Positions 49,069-57,731 of a DNA stretch of 64,000 nucleotides are shown piece by piece. The notes under the pieces are model-generated. The model was not told the origin of the DNA and searched no databases. It saw only the letters and a program-made list of their open reading frames with translations. Every line of letters begins with the position of its first letter. The stretch's first letter is position 1. Source of the DNA: an uncultured Planctomycetia bacterium (GTDB lineage: Bacteria > Planctomycetota > Phycisphaerae > FEN-1346 > JAACEH01); NCBI GenBank assembly GCA_903929765.1, contig CAIYVX010000097.1, positions 1-64,000 on the forward strand, read 5' to 3'. The position numbers and the translations under genes are program-made.

Positions 49069-50796
49069 TTGTCACGCTGCCTCGTCGGTATTGCCACCCT
49101 GGTCATCATCCTCCTGGCCGGCTGCGCCACGCCCTCGGCCACCCATCCCGGCGAACCTGCACCCTATACCCTCATCCTCAATCTCCACAAGGACGTCTCG
49201 ATTCCTGACCGGCCCGTCGTCGTCTTTTTCTGCGACGGACTGAGCAAACAAATATTCGACGCCATGCTTGCCGCCGGCGAACTGCCCAACATCAAGCGCT
49301 TCCTGGTCGAGCGTGGCGTCAGCGTCGACCGGGCCGTCGTGCCCCAGCCCACCGTCACCTATCCCAACACCGCCGCTTACCTGACCGGCCTCTATCCCGG
49401 CCACACCGGCGTTACCGGCAACGTCTGGTTCGACCCGCGCTCCCTCATTTTCCGCGACTACAAATATCCCGAAACCCTGGAGATGGTCGATGACGACATA
49501 AAAGCGCCCACACTGTTTGAGATGCTCGACCACGAATCCAGCACCGTCGTCCTCTGCCAGACCAACCGCGGAGCCACACATTTCTACGAAAACTACTTCA
49601 TCGGCGGATGCGAATTTGCCCTCCAGATGTTCCACGACCTTAACATTTCCGTCTCCGCCCGCCTCAAGAACACGGCCGCCGCGGCCAACCAGGACCGCCG
49701 CTGGCCCGATCTGGTCTGGCTCTACTATCCCGCCACCGACCTTGTCGGCCACGCCTACGGCCTTAACTCGCCCCGCTACCACCAGGCCATCATCGACTTC
49801 GACCTCGAGGTCGGCAACGTCTGCCTCGCCCTGGACAGGGAAGGTTTCCTCGACCGCACCCTCCTCGTCCTGATCACCGACCACGGTTTCGTCAACACCC
49901 CGCGCCACGCCGACATCACCGCCATGCTGAAAGCCAACGGCCTCAAGGTCTACGACAAACGGCCCGACGACAACTCGGAGTATTACCAGCAGCGCTACGC
50001 CAAGTTCAACCCCTACGACGTGGTCGCCGTCGTCGACGCCGACCGCTTCGCCAAGCTCTGCTTTCATGTTCCCGGCCGGCCGTGGACCCACCGGCCCGAC
50101 ATCAATGAAATCCGTACTCTCTTCGACGACCGGGCCAGAGCCCACTCCGGCATTTTAACCTTTGTGCCGCGCGACCCCATCGCTGAACTGCTCCACGTCG
50201 ACGGCGTCCAGTTCATTGTACACAGTGACCGCGGTGCGCCCGAGACCCGCGTCGAGGTATTCGCCGCCGACGGCCGCGCCGTCATCACGCGGCATATCGA
50301 CGCCGAAGGCCACAAATCCTACGCCTACCAGGTCACCGAGGGCTGCGATCCCTTCAGCTACGGCCAGCGCCAGGCCTCCGCCACGCTGTGCGGCGGCTCG
50401 TTCCACTCCGCCGACGAGTGGCTCGCCGCCACCATCGACGGCAAGTATCCCGACCTGCCCGTCCAGTTCACCGAGTTGTTCGACTCCGAGCGGGCCGGCG
50501 ACCTTTGCCTCTTCGCCAAGCCCGGCTGGGACTTCCTCAACACTAATCTCGGCGGCCACGGCGGTATCACCAGCGACGAAACCGTCGTGCCCTTCATTTT
50601 CGCCGGAGCGGGACTGCCCGGAGGCGCCACAATCCCCTATGCCCGCACCGTGGCCCTCGCCCCGACCGTCTTCCAGTTCATCCGCGGCCAGCGCGATCCG
50701 GTCCTCTTCTCCCGCTTCGACGCCGACAGTCTCCTTGACATTCTTCGCGCCGCACGCCAGAATAGCCCGTCTAATGCGACACCGGCGATAAAATAG
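49069..50796 (+). CDS. Type I phosphodiesterase / nucleotide pyrophosphatase-like lipoprotein
   Basis: 575 residues in the alkaline phosphatase superfamily. Lipoprotein signal with lipobox LAGC (Cys19). Metal and catalytic residues: Asp56 (FFCDGL), nucleophile Thr97 in TVTYPN followed by LTGLYPGHTG as in NPP enzymes, YYPATDLVGHAYG, LITDHGFVN, and the late GGHGGI histidine. It probably hydrolyses phosphodiesters or pyrophosphates outside the cytoplasm. The start is a TTG with GAGGAGAAGGA upstream; an ATG would remove the signal. Although next to the phosphate regulon, no Pho box precedes it. Confidence 0.87.
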   Translation: MSRCLVGIATLVIILLAGCATPSATHPGEPAPYTLILNLHKDVSIPDRPVVVFFCDGLSKQIFDAMLAAGELPNIKRFLVERGVSVDRAVVPQPTVTYPNTAAYLTGLYPGHTGVTGNVWFDPRSLIFRDYKYPETLEMVDDDIKAPTLFEMLDHESSTVVLCQTNRGATHFYENYFIGGCEFALQMFHDLNISVSARLKNTAAAANQDRRWPDLVWLYYPATDLVGHAYGLNSPRYHQAIIDFDLEVGNVCLALDREGFLDRTLLVLITDHGFVNTPRHADITAMLKANGLKVYDKRPDDNSEYYQQRYAKFNPYDVVAVVDADRFAKLCFHVPGRPWTHRPDINEIRTLFDDRARAHSGILTFVPRDPIAELLHVDGVQFIVHSDRGAPETRVEVFAADGRAVITRHIDAEGHKSYAYQVTEGCDPFSYGQRQASATLCGGSFHSADEWLAATIDGKYPDLPVQFTELFDSERAGDLCLFAKPGWDFLNTNLGGHGGITSDETVVPFIFAGAGLPGGATIPYARTVALAPTVFQFIRGQRDPVLFSRFDADSLLDILRAARQNSPSNATPAIK

Positions 50797-50816
50797 TGAA
50801 ACGTTGCCGTTGCTGT

Positions 50817-50935
50817 CAGCCCTGAAAGGGCGTCAGTATTTAGCCGGGGGCGTAAGCCCCCGGTATGGAATCTCACGAGAATCATCTTTTTTTCTTTTTC
50901 TTAGCCCCGGAGGGGCGACAGAATTTTTGAAAACT
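50817..50935. repeat. Palindromic repeat, family H
   Basis: GCCGGGGGC-GTAA-GCCCCCGGT hairpin (about 50841-50862) flanked by CCCTGAAAGGGCGTCAG and GCCCCGGAGGGGCGACAG. It fills the gap between the phosphodiesterase gene and aspS. Confidence 0.65.
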
Positions 50936-50961
50936 GCCGCTGCCGCCGAAAGGAGTTGCCC

Positions 50962-52785
50962 TTGTCCACCGAAACCACCATGCGCACTCACACTTGCGGC
51001 GAGCTTCGCGCCGCCGATGTCGGCAAACAGGTCGCTCTGTGCGGCTGGGTCGCCAATCGCCGCGATCACGGCAACCTGATTTTCATCGACCTCCGCGACC
51101 GCTACGGCCTGACGCAGTGCGTGTTCGATCCGGCCCTGGCCGCCGAGGCGCACAATCTGGCCGAGCGCGTGCGCGGCGAATGGTCGCTGCAGGTTCAGGG
51201 TCGCGTCCGGCTCCGGCCCGAAGGCCTGGCGAACCCAAAAATGCCGACCGGCGAAATCGAAGTCGAAGTCACCGGCCTGGCCGTCCTCAACGAATCCGCC
51301 GTCCCACCCTTCGAGATCGACGCCGACAAAGAAGTCAGTGAAGACCTGCGTCTGAAGTACCGCTATCTCGACCTGCGCCGCCCGCAGATGCTCAACGCCC
51401 TGGTCATGCGCTCCAGGCTGATCAAGGCCATGCGCGACTTTTACGACCGCGAAGGTTTCATCGACGTGGAAACGCCCTTCCTGACCAAAAGTACGCCCGA
51501 AGGCGCTCGCGACTACATCGTTCCCTCGCGCGTCAACCCCGGCCTCTTCTTCGCCCTGCCGCAATCGCCGCAACTTTTCAAGCAGATCCTCATGGTCGCC
51601 GGCTTCGACCGCTATTATCAGGTCGCCCGCTGCATGCGCGACGAAGACCTCCGCGCCGACCGCCAGCCCGAGTTCACCCAACTCGACGTGGAAATGTCTT
51701 ACGTCGCCCAGGACGACGTGATCGCCACCACCGAACGCATGTTGGCCCACGTCTTTAAGACCGTTCTAGGCCGCGACTTACCCCTGCCCTTGCCGCGCAT
51801 GACCTACGATGAGGCCATGGACAAATATGGCCACGACGCACCAGACATCCGTTTCGGGCTGCATCTGGTCAACGCCACTGATATTGCCGGCGAGACTGAT
51901 TTCCGCGTCTTCAAGCTGGCCATCGAAGCCGGCGGCCAAGTGCGCGGCCTCTGTGTCAAGGGCGGGGCCTCGTTCAGCCGCAAGGAGATCGACGACCTGA
52001 CGCCCTTCGTCGCCACGTTCGGGGCCAAGGGCGTGGCATGGGTCAAAGTCGAAGAGGCCGCTCTCACCGGCGCTGCCGCCAAGTTTTTCCCCGATGCCCT
52101 GGGCCAGCGCCTCCGCGAACGCTTCCAGGCTGCGCCCGGCGACCTCATTCTCATGGTCGCCGACCAGCCGGCCATTGTCTTCAAAAGCCTCGGCCAACTG
52201 CGTCTCATGCTCGGCCAGAAGCTCGGCCTGATTCCCGCCGGCGTCTTCGCCTTCACCTGGGTTGTCGATTTCCCGAGCTTCGACTGGGATCCAGAGGAGC
52301 GCCGCTACGTCGCCATGCACCACCCCTTCACCGCGCCGCAAGACCAGTTCCTCGAAGCCCTGCCTGCCGGCCCGCTCACGGCGACTACGCCCGACCCGGC
52401 CATTCTCGGGATCAAGGCCAAAGCTTACGACGTGGTCCTGAACGGCACCGAACTTGGCGGCGGCTCGATCCGTATCCACCGTCCAGATGTCCAGAGCCGC
52501 GTTTTCAATCTCTTGGGCATCGCCGAGGAATCGGCCCGCGTGAAATTCGGATTCCTGCTCGACGCTCTGAAATTCGGCGCTCCGCCCCACGGCGGCATCG
52601 CCCTGGGCCTCGACCGTTGCGTCATGCTCCTGCTGGGCCTGCCCAGCATTCGTGACACCATCGCCTTCCCGAAGACGCAGCGGGCCATCTGCCTGATGAC
52701 CAACGCCCCCGGCCCGGTCGACGAACGCCAGCTTCGCGAGCTGCACATCCGCCTGGCCCCAGAGATTCAGGGTGAGAAAAAATAG
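50962..52785 (+). CDS. aspS: Aspartyl-tRNA synthetase
   Basis: Class II synthetase charging tRNA-Asp. 607 residues, the bacterial (long) type: OB anticodon domain with [20 protein letters not shown] (about 22-41), motif 1 and 2 regions ([31 protein letters not shown]), a GAD insertion about 295-425, and motif 3 [11 protein letters not shown]. No gatCAB genes are visible, so whether it also charges tRNA-Asn cannot be told. The start is the TTG at 50962 (AGGAG six bases upstream); an ATG at 50980 lacks a binding site. Confidence 0.97.
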   Translation: MSTETTMRTHTCGELRAADVGKQVALCGWVANRRDHGNLIFIDLRDRYGLTQCVFDPALAAEAHNLAERVRGEWSLQVQGRVRLRPEGLANPKMPTGEIEVEVTGLAVLNESAVPPFEIDADKEVSEDLRLKYRYLDLRRPQMLNALVMRSRLIKAMRDFYDREGFIDVETPFLTKSTPEGARDYIVPSRVNPGLFFALPQSPQLFKQILMVAGFDRYYQVARCMRDEDLRADRQPEFTQLDVEMSYVAQDDVIATTERMLAHVFKTVLGRDLPLPLPRMTYDEAMDKYGHDAPDIRFGLHLVNATDIAGETDFRVFKLAIEAGGQVRGLCVKGGASFSRKEIDDLTPFVATFGAKGVAWVKVEEAALTGAAAKFFPDALGQRLRERFQAAPGDLILMVADQPAIVFKSLGQLRLMLGQKLGLIPAGVFAFTWVVDFPSFDWDPEERRYVAMHHPFTAPQDQFLEALPAGPLTATTPDPAILGIKAKAYDVVLNGTELGGGSIRIHRPDVQSRVFNLLGIAEESARVKFGFLLDALKFGAPPHGGIALGLDRCVMLLLGLPSIRDTIAFPKTQRAICLMTNAPGPVDERQLRELHIRLAPEIQGEKK

Positions 52786-52800
52786 CTGTTGGAATTTTAA

Positions 52801-52828
52801 TTGAGTGCCGTTGGTCTCTCGCTATAAT
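52801..52828 (+). promoter_or_regulatory. Candidate promoter of the small lipoprotein gene
   Basis: TTGAGT (52801-52806), 16 bases, TATAAT (52823-52828), 31 bases before the ATG. Confidence 0.65.
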
Positions 52829-52859
52829 CGGCCTCAGACCTCTCGGAGAATCGCCGCAC

Positions 52860-53636
52860 ATGAAGCTCTCAATAGCCTCGACTTATATCGCTCTCGTCCT
52901 GACGCTGACCGTCGCCCTGTGCGGCTGCGGGAAACCCCAGCCCGCCCTCGACAACCCCATGCCTCTGGCCGCCACCGACGACAATGCCGTCCGGGCCAAC
53001 ATCAAGGACGTCCTCCAGACCATGTTCTTCGAGGTCGAGCAACCGCCGCGCACCCCGGAACGCATCGACACCTACCCGCTCGTCTCGGCCTACTTTCTCG
53101 AATTCTGGCGGCCTGACGTCCGCACCGCCGCCGATCGCCACGAAGCCGCCATTCACACCGTGCGCCGCACCGTGACCGTCTTTCTGCACCCGGTGGCCCA
53201 ACCGCCGCAGCCGCCGCCCATGCCCGAACCCGGTTCGGACTCCGCCGACAATGTTCCCTCCGGTGCGGCCGCGCCGCCGCCCAGTGCCGCGGTTGACCCG
53301 CAAAACGTCCCCTCTGGCGCTGCTGCCGCGCCGCCTCAAACCACCACCCTGGTCGGCCCCATCACCGTCCTCTCGCCCCCGCCTCGGCCGCCGCAACCAG
53401 CCAGCGACTGGTCCAAGGGCCTCTCTATCGAGGTCGTGGTCAAGAAGGAACGCGTCGACACCGACACGCCATTCACCGCCTCCGACATCAGCGAGTTCTA
53501 CTCCATCTTCCGCGCTCAAACCAACGCCCTCGACGTTTACGACGAAAGGTGGAGCGGGAGGATCCGCTGGATCGACTACGGCCGCGATCACGCCCTCGAA
53601 CAATATATTCTGCACAAAATCCGGGCACGCTTCTGA
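52860..53636 (+). CDS. Proline-rich lipoprotein of unknown function
   Basis: 258 residues. Lipoprotein signal with LCGC (Cys23). An N-terminal domain (about 40-110) with NIKDVLQTMFFEVEQPPRTP, then a Pro/Ala-rich hinge (about 115-175) holding two copies of NVPSGAAA. A C-terminal domain (about 180-258) follows with SIEVVVKKERVDTDTPF and VYDERWSGRIRWIDYGRDHA. I do not recognise either domain. It has its own promoter and stands alone between aspS and a convergent gene. Confidence 0.75.
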   Translation: MKLSIASTYIALVLTLTVALCGCGKPQPALDNPMPLAATDDNAVRANIKDVLQTMFFEVEQPPRTPERIDTYPLVSAYFLEFWRPDVRTAADRHEAAIHTVRRTVTVFLHPVAQPPQPPPMPEPGSDSADNVPSGAAAPPPSAAVDPQNVPSGAAAAPPQTTTLVGPITVLSPPPRPPQPASDWSKGLSIEVVVKKERVDTDTPFTASDISEFYSIFRAQTNALDVYDERWSGRIRWIDYGRDHALEQYILHKIRARF

Positions 53637-53648
53637 TGGGGCGGGCCG

Positions 53649-54368
53649 CTACTTCGGCGAAGAATTGTATAGCCGATGGGTCTGTTCCGGCGTGAGTTGT
53701 CCACTCAACATCTCCATCTGCTCCGGGCGCAGCACCCGGGACAGCAGAGCCTTGTATTGCTCATCCAGCTTGTCCAGCAACACCGCTTCCTGCCGGTAGA
53801 TTTCATTGTACTGCCCGGACATCTGCCGGGCCTGGTCGTCGTGTCCCTGCGCTACCAGCATCTTGCTCGTTGATTCAAGCTGGTCGATTTGCGCCCAGAG
53901 CGGCTGGAGGTCCGCAGCGACTTTCGGCCGCATCTCGGCCGTGATCGTCTGCACTTTTTCCTGTTGCGCCGCGGTCAGCCGCAGGGCCGGGTCCGTCGTC
54001 AGCGCGAGTTGCCTCACCACATTAGCACTCGGCAGACGATATTTCAATTCCTCCATGGCCGCCCGCAGTCGCGCCGAAGCCTGCTCCCGCCGCTCATCGG
54101 CCGTAAGCGTGCCGCTGAAACTGGTCGCGCTGCTCGGAAGGGTTGCCGTTAACCTCTCTCCCGCTTGCCCCGCGCGAGGTCGAGGGGTGGGAACGGGTGG
54201 CCCTTCAGGTCCGGGTACGGGGTTATTGTTCAAGCCCTGCCCCGGCGACAGTTCCGCCACTCCCGAGACGGACGGTCGGACCGCCCACTGCCGGTAGACC
54301 GCAACCGTGACGCCCAGCAGGACCAGCGCCACGACCACCGCTACAGCGCCAAGCAGATAACGAGGCAT
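53649..54368 (-). CDS. Membrane-anchored protein with an LTxxQ-like helical domain; repeat insertion
   Basis: 239 residues. One N-terminal membrane anchor (YLLGAVAVVVALVLLGVTVAV, about 4-24) and an extracytoplasmic helical region (about 95-239) with LTAAQQEKVQTITAEM and LRPEQMEMLSGQLTPEQ, reminiscent of the Spy/CpxP periplasmic chaperone family. Residues about 46-73 (NNNPVPGPEGPPVPTPRPRA) come from a family A palindromic repeat, again in the linker between anchor and domain. Function is inferred loosely; it could sense or buffer envelope stress. Confidence 0.65.
   Translation of the reverse strand: MPRYLLGAVAVVVALVLLGVTVAVYRQWAVRPSVSGVAELSPGQGLNNNPVPGPEGPPVPTPRPRAGQAGERLTATLPSSATSFSGTLTADERREQASARLRAAMEELKYRLPSANVVRQLALTTDPALRLTAAQQEKVQTITAEMRPKVAADLQPLWAQIDQLESTSKMLVAQGHDDQARQMSGQYNEIYRQEAVLLDKLDEQYKALLSRVLRPEQMEMLSGQLTPEQTHRLYNSSPK
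54151..54230. repeat. Family A repeat inserted in frame in an anchored-protein gene
   Basis: AACCTCTCTCCCGCTTGCCC start, GGTCGAGGGGTGGG middle and GGTGGCCCTTCAGGTCCGGG with TACGGGGTT end: the longest and most diverged copy of the family. It adds about 27 residues. Confidence 0.65.
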
Positions 54369-54490
54369 CGTCGCTCCCTCGAATAATCAAGCGGACTTCA
54401 ACAGCCGTATTATACGACGCGGCGACCGAAGAATCTGCCCCAAAACCGAAAGCGTTTCGCCCACAAGTCCAAGGTTGAGTCGCGGTCCGC

Positions 54491-54519
54491 TTGCCCTCGT
54501 GGCAGGCATCGACTATAAT
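54491..54519 (+). promoter_or_regulatory. Candidate promoter of the aconitase gene
   Basis: TTGCCC (54491-54496), 17 bases, TATAAT (54514-54519), 33 bases before the ATG. Confidence 0.65.
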
Positions 54520-54552
54520 CCCAGCCTTCCTGAAACCGGCGAAAGGGTAGTC

Positions 54553-56487
54553 ATGGGCAAAACGCTCACTCGCAAAATCATCGAAAAGCACCTCGTCGAG
54601 GGCGACTGGCAGCCAGGCGGCGAAATCGCCATCCGCATCGACCAGACCCTGACCCAGGACGCCACCGGCACCATGGCCCTGCTCGAATTCGAGGCCTTCG
54701 GCTGCCCCCGCGTCCGCACCGAAATTTCGGTCAGCTACGTCGATCACAACATGGTCCAGCTATCCTTCGAGAACGCCGACGACCACGCCTACCTGCAATC
54801 CACCGCCGCCCGCTACGGCCTGGTCTTCAGCCGCCCCGGCAACGGCATCTGCCACCAGATCCACCTCGAACGCTTCGCCGTCCCCGGCCGCACGCTCCTC
54901 GGGGCCGATTCCCACACGCCGACCTGTGGCGGTCTGGCCATGATCGCCATCGGCGCCGGCGGCCTGGATGTCGCGGCAGCCATGGCCGGCCAACCCTTCC
55001 ATCTCACCTGCCCGCAGGTCGTCGGCCTCCGCCTCGCCGGTCGACTCCCGGATTACGTCGCGGCCAAGGACGTGATACTCGAAGTGCTGCGCCGCCTGAC
55101 CACCAAGGGCAACGTCGGTTGGGTCGCCGAATATTTCGGCCCCGGCGTCGCCGCCCTCACCGTCCCCGAACGGGCCACCATCACCAACATGGGCGCCGAA
55201 CTCGGCGTGACGTGCAGCCTCTTCCCCTCCGACGAGCAGACCCACCGCTTCCTCGCCGCGCAAAAGCGGGCCGACCTTTATCTTCCCCTCGCCGCCGACG
55301 AGACGGCAGCCTACGACCGCATGATCGAAATCGACCTCGCCAAACTCGAACCTCTGGCCGCCTGCCCCAGTTCGCCCGACAACATCAAACCGATCCGCGA
55401 ACTCGCCGGCCTCGCCGTGCAGCAAGTCTGCATCGGCAGTTGCACCGCCTCGTCCTACAAGGACCTGATGACCGCCGCAGCGATGGTGCGCGGAAAGAAA
55501 ATCTCCCCGCAGACCACCCTGGTCGTCGCCCCCGGCTCGCGGCAAGTTCTCCAGAACATCATCCGCGACGGCGGGCTGGCCGACCTGGTCGCCGCCGGCG
55601 CCCGGCTCGACGAGTGCGCCTGCGGCTTCTGCATCGGCTGCGCCCAGGCCCCCGCCACCGGCACCGTTTCTGTCCGCACCTCCAACCGCAATTTCCCCGG
55701 CCGCTCCGGCACCCAGGGTGACCAGGTTTACCTGGTCAGTCCTGAAACCGCCGCCGCTACGGCCCTTGCCGGTATGATAACCGACCCGCGCACCCTCGGC
55801 CAAGCCCCGCGCATCGAACTGCCCGCCGAACTCATCATCGACGACTCGATGCTCCTCGCCCCGCCGGCCGACAGCGTAAAGACGGAGATTTTCCGCGGCC
55901 CAAACATCGGCGAACCGCCGCGCTTCGACCCGCTCTCCGACGATCTTGTCGGCGAAGTGGCCCTCAAGGTCGGTGACAAAATCACCACCGACCACATCTG
56001 TCCCGCCGGCAGCCTGCTGCGGCTTCGGTCCAACATCCCGGAATATGCAAAGCATGTCTTCACCAATGTCGATCCCGCGTTCGCCGGCCGCGCCGCCGCC
56101 CTGCGCGGCCGAAAACTCGCCGCTTTCATCATCGCCGGCGCGAGCTACGGCCAGGGTTCCAGCCGCGAGCACGCCGCCATCTGCCCGCGCTACCTCGGCA
56201 TCAGGGCCATCATCGCCAAAAGTTTCGAGCGCATCCACACCGCCAACCTGATCAACTTCGGCATTCTGCCGCTCGTCTTCGCCAATCCCGCCGACTACGA
56301 TCTCGTCGCCCCCGGCGCCGCCCTCCGCCTCGCGGGCGTCAAACAAGCCATCGCCGCCGGCGCCGATACCCTGGCCATCACCGCCACTGCCGCCGGAAAA
56401 GAATTCACTTTCCAAGTCCGCCTGACTCTGACCGACCGCCAGCGCCTCATAGTCATCGCCGGCGGACTTTTGAACCTGGAGCGATAG
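54553..56487 (+). CDS. Aconitate hydratase, Aquifex type
   Basis: Interconverts citrate and isocitrate in the TCA cycle with a 4Fe-4S cluster. 644 residues, shorter than AcnA/AcnB and typical of the Aquifex-type single-chain form that resembles isopropylmalate isomerase. Cluster ligands Cys297 (GSCTAS), Cys357 and Cys360 (CGFCIGC); LGADSHTPTCGGLAM and TSNRNFPGRSGTQGDQVYL are conserved; the C-terminal swivel domain has GASYGQGSSREHAA. The frame extends upstream to 54475, but the ATG at 54553 has GAAAGGG and lies after the promoter. An isopropylmalate isomerase role is less likely because both domains are fused. Confidence 0.92.
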   Translation: MGKTLTRKIIEKHLVEGDWQPGGEIAIRIDQTLTQDATGTMALLEFEAFGCPRVRTEISVSYVDHNMVQLSFENADDHAYLQSTAARYGLVFSRPGNGICHQIHLERFAVPGRTLLGADSHTPTCGGLAMIAIGAGGLDVAAAMAGQPFHLTCPQVVGLRLAGRLPDYVAAKDVILEVLRRLTTKGNVGWVAEYFGPGVAALTVPERATITNMGAELGVTCSLFPSDEQTHRFLAAQKRADLYLPLAADETAAYDRMIEIDLAKLEPLAACPSSPDNIKPIRELAGLAVQQVCIGSCTASSYKDLMTAAAMVRGKKISPQTTLVVAPGSRQVLQNIIRDGGLADLVAAGARLDECACGFCIGCAQAPATGTVSVRTSNRNFPGRSGTQGDQVYLVSPETAAATALAGMITDPRTLGQAPRIELPAELIIDDSMLLAPPADSVKTEIFRGPNIGEPPRFDPLSDDLVGEVALKVGDKITTDHICPAGSLLRLRSNIPEYAKHVFTNVDPAFAGRAAALRGRKLAAFIIAGASYGQGSSREHAAICPRYLGIRAIIAKSFERIHTANLINFGILPLVFANPADYDLVAPGAALRLAGVKQAIAAGADTLAITATAAGKEFTFQVRLTLTDRQRLIVIAGGLLNLER

Positions 56488-56557
56488 TGTAGGGTGGCTG
56501 TTTGCAGGCACGCTGCAAAATCGCGCACAAACATGTTGCTTAATAAAGGAAATTCAC

Positions 56558-57394
56558 ATGAAGCCCAACGTCAGCGCCGCCGACGGTCCTAGCGCCATCA
56601 CGCCCTCGCTCTGGTGGGTCGGCCGTTCGGCCTGGGGCGGCCTGCCGCCGTTGACCCCCAGCTTCGACGGTAATATTTTCCTCCTAAAGGGCGACCGCTA
56701 CGACGTGCTCATCGACGCCGGCGGCGGACCTTCGATCAAGGATCTCCAGCACAACATCCGCCTGGCCGGCAGCACACCCGAGCGCATCCGCGAAATCTGG
56801 ATCACCCACTGCCATTGCGACCATTTTCTCGGCGCCGGCCCCTGGGCCGCCAAATACCCGCGAACCATCTGCTGCCTCTCGAAGGTCGGCCTCACGCTGC
56901 TACGGCGCAAGGATTATCGTCTGACTGGTCTTTATCTTGGCCCCGGCGCCCTGAAACTACCCAAAAAGCTCCAGCCGCTGGAGGACGGTTCCGTGCTGCG
57001 CTGTCCGCCGTTTGAATTGCGGGTCGAGGCGACGCCCGGCCATGTGCCCGATGGCCTCTGTTTCCGCGGCCAGGTTGACGGGCTGGAATTGCTCGTGACC
57101 GGCGACACCGTGATCGGCGACCAACACATTCCGGGCACGGGCCTTCAGAAAGGCATGATCGGCTGGATTTGCGGTTCCTGGATGTCCAACATGCGCTCCT
57201 ATCGCCAGAGCCTGGCCCGGCTCGCCGCGACCAGGCCCGACCTCCTCCTGCCGGGCCACGGTCTGCCGCAGGCCGGCCCCGCCGCAAGAAGCTCCCTGAA
57301 AAACGCCCTGCGCCGCGTCGAACGCCTGATGGCCTTCCCCGACTTCCTCAACCTCGGACCCTATTACTCCTTTTCCGCCTTCGCGCCGAAATGA
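56558..57394 (+). CDS. Metallo-beta-lactamase-fold hydrolase
   Basis: 278 residues, cytoplasmic. The metal site is THCHCDH (HxHxDH), with GHVPDG, GDTVIGD and PGHG supplying the remaining ligands. The dinuclear hydrolase fold is clear, but the substrate is not: candidates include thioesters (glyoxalase II-like) and lactones. AAAGGA precedes the ATG. It lies 70 bases after aconitase and could be co-transcribed; a degenerate family G repeat start occurs in the gap. Confidence 0.87.
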   Translation: MKPNVSAADGPSAITPSLWWVGRSAWGGLPPLTPSFDGNIFLLKGDRYDVLIDAGGGPSIKDLQHNIRLAGSTPERIREIWITHCHCDHFLGAGPWAAKYPRTICCLSKVGLTLLRRKDYRLTGLYLGPGALKLPKKLQPLEDGSVLRCPPFELRVEATPGHVPDGLCFRGQVDGLELLVTGDTVIGDQHIPGTGLQKGMIGWICGSWMSNMRSYRQSLARLAATRPDLLLPGHGLPQAGPAARSSLKNALRRVERLMAFPDFLNLGPYYSFSAFAPK

Positions 57395-57488
57395 GCATTG
57401 GCCGGCCACCGGTCTGGCAACCACCGCCTGTCGGGTTGGTCGAGCGGCTTCGGTCGTAGCGCGGGCAGAAATCCTGCTGGTATCTATC

Positions 57489-57635
57489 TCACTGCGTCGC
57501 CAACTTGCGGGCTTCCGCCTCGGTGGCCAGGGTCATGTCCTGGCCGCAGCAAACCAGCGTGCCGCTGCCTTCGTGCAGCACCTCGACGACGATGCCGCAA
57601 ATCTCGCAGAAATAGAATTCCTTGTCATTGGTCAT
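57489..57635 (-). CDS. Desulforedoxin-like rubredoxin-fold iron protein (48 residues)
   Basis: Small gene of 48 codons plus TGA. The protein starts MTNDKEFYFCEICGIVVEV and carries Cys10-x2-Cys13 and Cys29-Cys30, the four-cysteine FeS4 pattern of desulforedoxin and of the N-terminal domain of desulfoferrodoxin. It contains only that domain; the superoxide-reducing C-terminal part is absent. AGGGG precedes the ATG at 57635. It lies 97 bases downstream of hydF on the same strand and may act as an electron carrier or in oxidative-stress defence of an anaerobe. Confidence 0.87.
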   Translation of the reverse strand: MTNDKEFYFCEICGIVVEVLHEGSGTLVCCGQDMTLATEAEARKLATQ

Positions 57636-57731
57636 GGCCGGCCCCTAAAAAGTTTTCCCTATTGACGACGCTCATTTCTACCGGCGTCGCTCCAAAAAAG
57701 CAAGATGCAACCTGTGCGGGCCAGGTGGCGA

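Noticed and set aside
54760..56511. 583-codon frame opposite aconitase
   Set aside because: Gly/Ala/Asp-biased shadow of a gene with all catalytic residues intact.
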